DNA of 42,276 nucleotides from contig JADGCJ010000016.1 of the NCBI GenBank assembly GCA_015229045.1, positions 1 through 42,276 on the forward strand. The letters run 5' to 3'. Both the position numbers and the translations under genes were made by a program. Below, in pieces: positions 20,984 through 28,319 of this stretch (position 1 is the first letter of the stretch; each line of letters starts with the position of its first letter). The DNA comes from Magnetococcales bacterium (GTDB lineage Bacteria; Pseudomonadota; Magnetococcia; Magnetococcales; DC0425bin3). The notes under the pieces are model-generated. The model was not told the DNA's origin, did no database searches, and worked only from the letters and a program-made list of their open reading frames with translations.

Positions 20984-22285
20984 TCAACGCTCCTGCATGG
21001 CGAAGCGCATGGAACGTAAAACGGGGTTCAGCAGATAGGCCAGGACGCTGCGCTCCCCGACCAGGATGGCACAGGCGACCTGGACCCCCGGATAGAGCCG
21101 ATACACGTTGCCATCCCGCTCGAAACGATCACCCTCAGGACGGACACGGATCCGATAGTAGGAGTTGCCTTCCGGGGTGACTGTGGCGTCCGGACTGACC
21201 TGGAGCACCTCCCCGGAGAGTTGACCGAAAACGGGGGCATCCGCCGAGGCCAGGGTCAGGCGAACCTTCTGGCCAGCGCGCACATAGCCGATCTCGGAGA
21301 CCGGCAGGCGGGCATCGACCACCAGGTGATCGCCTATGGGCACGATCTCCATGACCGTCTGGCTCCCCTGGATCACCCCGCCCTCCGTCACCACGGCCAA
21401 GCTTTTGATGATGCCGTCCACAGGTGCCCGCAAGACCGTGCGCTCCTGGATATCCTTGAACTTGCTCGCCCGTTTGGAGAGTTCGTCATAACTTTGTCGT
21501 GCCTTTTCAAGATCCTCCGTTGAACTCTCCACAAAGCGGGTCTTGAGCATGATCAGGCGCTCCTTGGCCTCCTTGATGGCGGCCTTGATCTTGGGAATGC
21601 TGGCCTGGTCCCCTTCGATCTGCCCGTGCAAAAGCTGTTGCTGACGCAACAGATCGAAATGCAGCATCTGGCTGGTCAGGCTGCGTTCGAGCAACTTGCT
21701 GCTGATTTTGACCTGTTCCCCCTGCAACGCCATGGATTTTTTGTTGTTGTCAAGACGCACCTTGACCTCTTCCAGCTCCTCCTGGTGTTGATCGACCACC
21801 GCCTCCTGGATGCGCAGTTCGTTGTCAAAGCGGCGCTTGCGGGTCAAGAACACCTTCTCCGAATTGCGTACCAGCTCGGGCTGTTGCCGCAGCAGATCGT
21901 CCGGATAGGTCGGCTTTTCCGTCCCGGATACATCGGCAACCAGACGTGCCATGTCGGCGCGCAAGGCATGCAGACGGGCGGTGATCTCTTCGTGTTCGGA
22001 CGTGGCACGCAGGGGATTGAGTCGCATCAGGGGTTGGCCCTTGCGGACCACATCCCCTTCCGTCACCAGAATGGCCTCGACGATCCCCCCCTCCAGGTGC
22101 TGCACCGCCTTGATGCGACCAACGGGGGCCACCACCCCCGTTGCATAGCTGACCACGCTCAGGCGACCCACGGAGGCCCAAAGCAGCAGCGCCAACAAAA
22201 CGCCAAACCCGGCATACAATAAACGTCCGCTCCGGCGGGTCCGCGAGGGGGTACGCGCCAGATGGGGAGAGTCGTTATCAGCCAT
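20984..22285 (-). CDS. HlyD/PrtE-type membrane fusion protein
   Basis: This is a 433-residue periplasmic adaptor of a type I secretion-like exporter. It joins the inner-membrane ABC transporter encoded just upstream to an outer-membrane TolC channel. A short cytoplasmic N-terminus with many Arg residues precedes one transmembrane helix (about 21-42). The lipoyl-like half-motif QHLEGGIVEAILVTEGDVV follows. A long helical hairpin spans about 100-290, and the beta-barrel part contains APVDGIIKSL, the second lipoyl half. The length fits the HlyD family. The start overlaps the ABC gene by 8 bp, so the two are co-translated. Its position just before the PKS gene suggests export of the assembly-line product, but HlyD/PrtD pairs usually move proteins, so the cargo is uncertain. 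Confidence 0.92.
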   Translation of the reverse strand: MADNDSPHLARTPSRTRRSGRLLYAGFGVLLALLLWASVGRLSVVSYATGVVAPVGRIKAVQHLEGGIVEAILVTEGDVVRKGQPLMRLNPLRATSEHEEITARLHALRADMARLVADVSGTEKPTYPDDLLRQQPELVRNSEKVFLTRKRRFDNELRIQEAVVDQHQEELEEVKVRLDNNKKSMALQGEQVKISSKLLERSLTSQMLHFDLLRQQQLLHGQIEGDQASIPKIKAAIKEAKERLIMLKTRFVESSTEDLEKARQSYDELSKRASKFKDIQERTVLRAPVDGIIKSLAVVTEGGVIQGSQTVMEIVPIGDHLVVDARLPVSEIGYVRAGQKVRLTLASADAPVFGQLSGEVLQVSPDATVTPEGNSYYRIRVRPEGDRFERDGNVYRLYPGVQVACAILVGERSVLAYLLNPVLRSMRFAMQER

Positions 22286-23948
22286 GACCGGAGATACTCT
22301 GCGCGACGCTGCCCGTCACTCCTGCCAACTGCCCGAGATCCAGTACCTGGGAGGCACCGCGCAAGATGTTGGCATCGTGACTCGTCACCACAATAGTTTT
22401 ACCGGCCTTGGCCAGGGCGATCATGACGGCGTAGAGAGCGTCGCACCCTTCCCGATCCAAACCCTCGGTCGGTTCATCGAGAAAGACAAAAGATCCCTCC
22501 ATGGCCAGGGCACGGGCCATGGCCAGACGACGCCGCAAACCAGGGGACAGGTCATGTCCATCATGGTGCAAAACCAGTTCCCATCCCTGCGGTTGTCTGT
22601 CCAGCCAGCGCGTCATGCCGGCCTGTTCCAGGCATTTGCGCATCCGGGCCACATCGATCCCCGGACGGGCCGCTTCCAGGTTCTCACGCAGAGTACCGTC
22701 GAAGAAAACCGGCTCCTGCGGCAGGTAGGAGATCTGGTTGCGCCACCAGGAGAGAGAGATCTGCCGCAACTCCACGCCATCGACGAGGATTTGCCCATCA
22801 TCCGGTTCACGCAGACCACACAGCAGACGCAGCAGGGTACTCTTGCCAGAGCCATTGGGGCCGGTCACCACCAGCACCCCACCCGGAGGCAGACGCAGGG
22901 AGACCCCGGAAAACAGGGGTGCCGGGGCATCCGGCCAGCGACAGGCAACGGCACGCAGCTCCAGCTCTCCATGAATGTCGTGCAGAACCGTCCCGCGCTC
23001 CGGCTCGCTGGTGATGCTTTGGGCAAGCTGGCGGGCTTCCGCCAATTCGCGATCGGCCTGGCGCAATCCCTGCCGCATTTGCAAAATGCGCGTCAGGGGT
23101 TGCAAGGTCCGATTGGCCATCAAATTGATCCCGATCAACAAGCCGATGTTGAGAAGACCCTCCACCACCAGGAGAGACCCCAGCGCATAGATGGCCACCA
23201 CCATCCCCGCCTGGATCAACTGGATGTGCGACGCACCGATGGCCTGTTCCCGGTTAAGCTCCTCGCGACACTGGTGCAACTGGTTCCAGGTCGCTTCCCA
23301 GCGCCCCAGCAACAGCGGAACACCACCAAACTGACGTATTGTCTCCGCAGCGACGTCGGTCAGCGTCACCAGATTGGCCACCAGGGCGTGAATACCGCGC
23401 AGGGTCCGGGCGGCTTTTTCCTGCTCCCGGCGAGGCTGCCACACCAGCCATGCCGTCACCAGCGCAAAGCCCCCCACTATCATCCCCATGGGCCAGGAAA
23501 CAAGCGTGATGATCGAGAGAAATATCAACGAAAAAGGTATGTCCGAAAGGGCCGTCAATCCGGAAGGACCAAGGACGGCGGAGGCCTGCTCCAGACCCCG
23601 TATCAGGTGCTGGCGCCGGGCTTGCGGTATCTCGTCCAGGGCGGCATACCGTGCCGTCAGAAAAAGTCCATAAACCCCTTTGGCCAGCCGGTCGTCGGTC
23701 TGCTCGACCATCTCACGCGCCAGGTCGAAACGGATGGTGCGAAACAGATGCTCCCCGACCATGGCAATCAGCACACCTGCCGTCATGGTCACCAACGTGC
23801 CAGTCACGCCATAACTGACAAAACGGTTGAGTACCTGAATGGCATACAAAGAGACGGCCAGCCCCAGAACGTTGATGATCAGGGCTGCCAGAAACAGACG
23901 CAGGGCAGCGGCGGGGCTATGCCGCAAACGTTGGATAATTTCGTTCAT
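22278..23948 (-). CDS. ABC exporter, fused membrane and ATPase domains (PrtD/LapB-like)
   Basis: This 556-residue half-transporter drives export across the inner membrane. Residues 1-330 hold about six membrane segments of the type I exporter fold, without an N-terminal C39 peptidase. The ATPase domain spans about 335-556. It has Walker A GPNGSGKST, Q-loop YLPQEP, Walker B FVFLDEPTEGLD and H-loop TSHD. The signature reads LSPGLRRRLAMARA instead of LSGGQ, which keeps Ser and one Gly but is unusual. Size and layout match PrtD/HlyB-class type I secretion ATPases. The gene lies 43 bp after the channel-fusion gene and overlaps the HlyD gene, forming one transcription unit with the PKS/NRPS genes. 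Either a peptide, lipopeptide or protein cargo is possible. Confidence 0.92.
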   Translation of the reverse strand: MNEIIQRLRHSPAAALRLFLAALIINVLGLAVSLYAIQVLNRFVSYGVTGTLVTMTAGVLIAMVGEHLFRTIRFDLAREMVEQTDDRLAKGVYGLFLTARYAALDEIPQARRQHLIRGLEQASAVLGPSGLTALSDIPFSLIFLSIITLVSWPMGMIVGGFALVTAWLVWQPRREQEKAARTLRGIHALVANLVTLTDVAAETIRQFGGVPLLLGRWEATWNQLHQCREELNREQAIGASHIQLIQAGMVVAIYALGSLLVVEGLLNIGLLIGINLMANRTLQPLTRILQMRQGLRQADRELAEARQLAQSITSEPERGTVLHDIHGELELRAVACRWPDAPAPLFSGVSLRLPPGGVLVVTGPNGSGKSTLLRLLCGLREPDDGQILVDGVELRQISLSWWRNQISYLPQEPVFFDGTLRENLEAARPGIDVARMRKCLEQAGMTRWLDRQPQGWELVLHHDGHDLSPGLRRRLAMARALAMEGSFVFLDEPTEGLDREGCDALYAVMIALAKAGKTIVVTSHDANILRGASQVLDLGQLAGVTGSVAQSISGHG

Positions 23949-23991
23949 GTCACCACGCTGCCTGCACGATCAGGTCACCTTCCGGGGAAAA

Positions 23992-26900
23992 TCACGCTGT
24001 CGTCACAGACTCCTGGGCAGCCTGCAAGCGGGCCACAGGGATAAAACTCTCGTCAAGCTCCTGCCAACGAATCCCGGTTTCATGAAAGCGGTTCCACAAA
24101 TGGGTCCACAGCTCCTGTAACGCTCGCCGACGTCTGGCATTGCTCAGAATGCTGAAGCGAATATCATAGGCAGCCACCCAGTGACCATTGACGCACTCCA
24201 CCCCGACAAAGAACACCACCGGCTCCTGATCGGCATTGTTGATGACGATCTCCTTCAACCCTTCAAGAATGACCTTGACCTGCTCGACAATCTGCGCCGG
24301 GTCATGACGTGGATCGAGAAAAAGTCGGGTGCCGGTATTGATGCCGTTGGCGCGGCTGAAATTGTGGACCTCCGCCTCGGAGACCTTGCCGTTGGGCAGG
24401 GAGACCATCTGGCCATCGAACGACTCGATGCGCGTGGTGCGCCAGGTGATGTCCACCACTTGACCGGAGAGGTTGTTGATCTTGATCAGGTCGCCAATGG
24501 AAAAGGGGCGCTCCAGGTTGAGGACGATGCCGGAAAAGACGTTGGCAATGTTGGCCTGGATGGCCAGACCGATCACCATCGCCGTCAGGCCGGTGGTGGC
24601 GAGCAGACTGGTCAAGGTCTTGTCAAAGACAAAGGCCACAACACCGAATATGGCGAAAAGATAGATGCACAACGAGACGATCAGTCGAACGACATTGGGA
24701 ATCTTGCGTCCGCTGCGCCGTTCAAGGGGAGTCCAGACAAAACGCTCCAGGGAGATGCCCATCAGTCGCGCCGGAACCAACCACCACAACACCCGATAGA
24801 CAAGCAACACCATGTCAATATTGGCCGTGGAAAAATTATTCAGGGCATAGTCCAGGGAGAGGTTGCCCGCCGACAACAACAGCAGCGGCCAGCAGACCAG
24901 ACGCAATCCCAAACTCTGAATTTTCCAAAACTCCCCCCGATCCTTGCGATCCAGAAACACGGGCAGCATGGCACCGATCAAGGAAAAGATCGCAAGAAAA
25001 ATAAACATGTTCTTGGGAATCACGTCGCGCGCGTCGATGCCGTCCGGCCTCAGGACAATGCCCATGTCCAGGCGCGAAAACATGGGGGACGCCTTGCCAA
25101 AACCGACAAACTGGGGCGCCCCCTGACTGGTCTGGATGGCATAATCCTGAGAGACCCAGGCCCGTTCGACCAGCCAGCCACTCAACGCCGCCAACACCCG
25201 CGAGCGCACCAGCAGGTCCACCAGGGGATCGATACCCATCCCGCCGCTGGCAATCATCCCCTTCAGCTTTGCGAACAACCCCTCTTCGGCCGTCTGTCCC
25301 CCCTTGCCGGGTTGGGTCAGATTGCCGGCCTTGAGATGGGAAGTCAACGATGAGCGACCCGTGAGATTCATGCCGAGAACATCGCTGACATACATGAGGT
25401 TGTTGCGATTGAGGATACGATGCCTGAACACCGCCCCGACCAGTTGGGTGCCATAGGCGCGTTCGGCTTTGGAGTAGTTGAGAAAAAACCGGCCACTGAC
25501 CCGATAGGAACGATAGGCGATATCCCCGCTCTGCTCCTCCCGATCAGGCTTTTCCAACTTGACGGGAACCACGGCGTTGGTAAAAGTCACATCCTGGGGA
25601 TCGAACTTGCCCCGCCAGCGAAACCAGATGGTCATATCCAGTTCCGCCACATTGGCCGCAAGATCGAGTCCGGCAATTTTTTCGATGCGGATTCCCGTAT
25701 AGACCACGTTGGTTTTGTACATGAAACGATCGTTGACATAGAGCGCCCGACCGTTGACGATCTCCTCCAGATAGTTGGAAACCCCCTCCTCCCGGATGGG
25801 CCACAACTGAGTCATGGCAGCCACCAGGTCGCCGCCATCCTGAATCCCCACCATGGTGGTCGGCGCCGCGATCTGCTTGTTGTCGAAAAAGATCGGTCCT
25901 GCCGTGCCGTCAAAGGCGCGTTCCAAACGATCATGGCCGGTCAGCAGATTCCGCACCGTATCGCGTACGGATTCAGGTTGATCTTTGTTGTCGAACGGCG
26001 CCTCTCGAAAGGCGGTCACCAGGAGTTTGGCCGCATCGAAGGCATTGGCCGCAACCCAATCGGGCGGAGTCTTGTACGCATCGATGAAAGTGCTGCGAAA
26101 CGATTGGGCGATCTCCCCGGCCGTATCGAACAGCAGCGGTGTCGTCACCAGCATGCCATGCAACGCCGAGCTGGCGGACCCTTCGCCCTTCCAGAACCGG
26201 GCCAGATGCTCCGTGAAGGAGGTCGTCGCCAGATTACGCAACCCAATCCACTTGTTGCGCACACCGGCCTGACGCAGGGCAGCCAGGGTGTGTGCGCCAA
26301 GCGCCGTGTCGCCATGATAGAAAAGGGTGCCGATCAGCTTTTTCTCCTTGATCTCGGCGCTGATGCGGTCAATATCCGCCGCCACGGTGGGCGAGGCCGG
26401 ATCAAGGGTCCATTGCGACAGGATCTTGGTACCGAAACGTTGCATCGTTTCGTCGAAGGCGTTGGCGACAACCTCCCCGGCGCGACCCTGTTCGCGAATG
26501 ATGGAGACGGTCTTCTCCCCAACGATGTTGCGCACATAGTTGGCCAGAAAACGGGCCTCCGTCACCTCGTCGAAGGCGGTCTGGAACAGCCACGGGCTGG
26601 CCGACAAATCCCCGGGCTGACCCATGGCGAGGGCGAGCAGAGGAACCTTGTATTTGGCCAGGAGATCGAGCATCGGCGCGACCGTTTGCGTCGACCAATA
26701 CCCAACGACACCCAGCACCGAAGGTTGCCGCAGGATCTCTTCGATGGTCTGTCGCAGCCGTGCGGGATCACTTGTCTCATCCACCTCCACCACTTTGACC
26801 TGCCGCTCACGCACCCCACCGGCACGATTGGTCTGATCGGCCAGCAACTGCGCTCCCGAAAGCATGGCACGGCCGATCGACGCATCCTTTCCGGAGTGGG

Positions 26901-27054
26901 GGCCTACCACAACCAGCTGCACGACATCCGTATGTGACTTCTTCAGGAAAGTCAGATAAATCACCAGAGAAACAACACAGGCCACCGCAACCGCCCCGGC
27001 CAGTATCCGCAAGAAAACGACCCGCTTCGATGCTGCATCAACGTCGAGGACCAT
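23992..27054 (-). CDS. Periplasmic binding domain fused to MscS-type channel
   Basis: This is a 1020-residue membrane protein. A transmembrane helix (about 12-37) anchors a branched-chain-amino-acid-type periplasmic binding domain (about 44-435, opening VVGPHSGKDASIGRAMLSGA). Residues about 450-680 look like a beta-sandwich. The spacing of YTGIRIEKIAGLDL, TIWFRWRG, YRVSGRFFL and the FSRLDMGIVLR...IP pre-membrane stretch resembles the extracellular domain of pentameric ligand-gated channels. Four or five membrane helices follow. The last (about 815-848, TGLTAMVIGLAIQANIANVF) and the next part (LERPFSIGDLIKI) are typical of MscS, with the MscS cytosolic beta and alpha/beta domains to about 1000. 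I chose the ATG at 27054 (AAGG upstream) over an in-frame GTG at 27099. It heads the operon with the exporter and PKS genes. The fold of the middle region is inferred from pattern only. Confidence 0.88.
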   Translation of the reverse strand: MVLDVDAASKRVVFLRILAGAVAVACVVSLVIYLTFLKKSHTDVVQLVVVGPHSGKDASIGRAMLSGAQLLADQTNRAGGVRERQVKVVEVDETSDPARLRQTIEEILRQPSVLGVVGYWSTQTVAPMLDLLAKYKVPLLALAMGQPGDLSASPWLFQTAFDEVTEARFLANYVRNIVGEKTVSIIREQGRAGEVVANAFDETMQRFGTKILSQWTLDPASPTVAADIDRISAEIKEKKLIGTLFYHGDTALGAHTLAALRQAGVRNKWIGLRNLATTSFTEHLARFWKGEGSASSALHGMLVTTPLLFDTAGEIAQSFRSTFIDAYKTPPDWVAANAFDAAKLLVTAFREAPFDNKDQPESVRDTVRNLLTGHDRLERAFDGTAGPIFFDNKQIAAPTTMVGIQDGGDLVAAMTQLWPIREEGVSNYLEEIVNGRALYVNDRFMYKTNVVYTGIRIEKIAGLDLAANVAELDMTIWFRWRGKFDPQDVTFTNAVVPVKLEKPDREEQSGDIAYRSYRVSGRFFLNYSKAERAYGTQLVGAVFRHRILNRNNLMYVSDVLGMNLTGRSSLTSHLKAGNLTQPGKGGQTAEEGLFAKLKGMIASGGMGIDPLVDLLVRSRVLAALSGWLVERAWVSQDYAIQTSQGAPQFVGFGKASPMFSRLDMGIVLRPDGIDARDVIPKNMFIFLAIFSLIGAMLPVFLDRKDRGEFWKIQSLGLRLVCWPLLLLSAGNLSLDYALNNFSTANIDMVLLVYRVLWWLVPARLMGISLERFVWTPLERRSGRKIPNVVRLIVSLCIYLFAIFGVVAFVFDKTLTSLLATTGLTAMVIGLAIQANIANVFSGIVLNLERPFSIGDLIKINNLSGQVVDITWRTTRIESFDGQMVSLPNGKVSEAEVHNFSRANGINTGTRLFLDPRHDPAQIVEQVKVILEGLKEIVINNADQEPVVFFVGVECVNGHWVAAYDIRFSILSNARRRRALQELWTHLWNRFHETGIRWQELDESFIPVARLQAAQESVTTA

Positions 27055-27366
27055 ACACAAAGCCTTTTTTCGGAGAAAAATACAAAAATGATCAACCACC
27101 CATCTTCAGGGTCACCCTGCCATCGACGACGAGAGACAGCTCGGCAGGATGGCTGGTCGTCTATTTTTTGTCAATCTGTCAATCAACACGCAGGCATGGG
27201 CGGCATCGCCCTTTTTTCCGGATGACTGCCATATTTCGATTCGTGTATCCTTCCCGGTCTGGTGGGAAGACTCGTCCGGAAGGTGGATTCCTCTCCTGAC
27301 CCATCAGGGAACGGACCCTCTTGTGCCAATCATCAACCCTACTGCACCATTTCAGGGGATCACGAA
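27055..27366. promoter_or_regulatory. Divergent intergenic region between channel-fusion and solute-binding genes
   Basis: These 312 bp separate two divergently transcribed genes and should hold both promoters. The stretch is more AT-rich than the flanking genes (for example TATTTTTTGTCAATCTGTC near 27161). I see no convincing paired -35/-10 boxes. A small hairpin with a T run lies within it (separate entry). A ribosome site AGGGG lies at 27354-27358, before the plus-strand ATG at 27367. Confidence 0.5.
27198..27217 (+). terminator. Possible small terminator or attenuator hairpin in the leader of the solute-binding gene
   Basis: GGGCG-GCAT-CGCCC is followed directly by six T residues. The stem is only five base pairs, so it would be a weak intrinsic terminator. 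It lies 150 bp upstream of the solute-binding gene, where it could attenuate the leader transcript. Chance occurrence is possible. Confidence 0.25.
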
Positions 27367-28308
27367 ATGTCTCTGGACAACTCCAGGATTTCCGGCTGGC
27401 ATGGGCTGTTGTGCTTGATATTCTCGATGGTTGTGATCTCGACCGCCCAGGCTGCGGGCGATCCGTCTCCAGCCGTCGGCAAGGCGGTACCTGCCACCCC
27501 GGGTTCTTCCCCGGATAAAAAAACAGACATCGACAGCCTGACGCGAGAGTTTGGTCAGGTTCCGATTGACATCGGACGCATTCTGCGCCGTGGTCGGCTG
27601 ATCGTTGCCATGATCGCCAAGGATCAGCCCCCTTTTGTCATGAAAAACAAACAGGGCGATCTGATGGGTCTCGACGTCAAAATCGCCCAGGGGATCGCCG
27701 ACCAATTGGGCGTCAAGGTCGAGTTCAATCGCAAGGCGACCACCTTCAATGGTGTCGTCGATCTCGTCGAAAAAGGGGAGGCGGATATCGGCATTTCAAA
27801 ACTCAGCCGCACCCTGGAGCGGGCCAAGAAGGTATTGTTCTCGCAACCCTACATCGTTTTGCGACAGGGTCTGATCATCAACCGCCTTGGTCTGGCCAAA
27901 CAGGCTTACGGGCGCCCCGTTTCCGATGTCCTCCAGGATCTCAAGGGCAAGATTGGCGTGATTCAGGGAACCTCGTATGAGGAGTTTGCACGACAAAAAT
28001 TTCCACAGGCCACCGTGGTTCCTTTCCAGGATTGGGATCAGATCGTCGATGCCGTGTTCCGCGGGGAGATATTGGCCGCTTATCGGGATGAGCTGGCCGT
28101 CAAAAAAACCGTCAAAAGCAAACCGGAAGCGAGCATCGATCTGCGCATCGTCATACTGCCCAAGTCTTTCGATCCCATTGTCGTTGCCCTGCCCTGGTAC
28201 AGCACCCATTTTCGGGATCTGATCAACCTGTATCTGGAAACCATCAAGCTTGATGCGACAACGGACAAACTCCTCGATCAGTGGGTCGAATTCGAGTCGC
28301 AGCCCTGA
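27367..28308 (+). CDS. Secreted family-3 solute-binding protein (amino-acid type)
   Basis: This 313-residue protein has a signal peptide (residues 1-29, hydrophobic LLCLIFSMVVIS, cleavage near AQA-A) and a Pro/Ala linker. A bacterial extracellular solute-binding domain of family 3 spans about 70-310. Typical features are GRLIVAMIAKDQPPF at the start, the lobe segment GDLMGLDVKIAQGIADQLG, and GEADIGISKLSRTLERAK. The family binds amino acids or related small ligands in the periplasm, either for ABC importers or as a sensor input. No permease or ATPase of an importer is next to it. The ATG at 27367 is preferred because AGGGG precedes it by 8 nt and the signal peptide follows. It is divergent from the channel-fusion gene, which carries its own binding domain. 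Confidence 0.9.
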   Translation: MSLDNSRISGWHGLLCLIFSMVVISTAQAAGDPSPAVGKAVPATPGSSPDKKTDIDSLTREFGQVPIDIGRILRRGRLIVAMIAKDQPPFVMKNKQGDLMGLDVKIAQGIADQLGVKVEFNRKATTFNGVVDLVEKGEADIGISKLSRTLERAKKVLFSQPYIVLRQGLIINRLGLAKQAYGRPVSDVLQDLKGKIGVIQGTSYEEFARQKFPQATVVPFQDWDQIVDAVFRGEILAAYRDELAVKKTVKSKPEASIDLRIVILPKSFDPIVVALPWYSTHFRDLINLYLETIKLDATTDKLLDQWVEFESQP

Positions 28309-28319
28309 TGGTCACCCTG

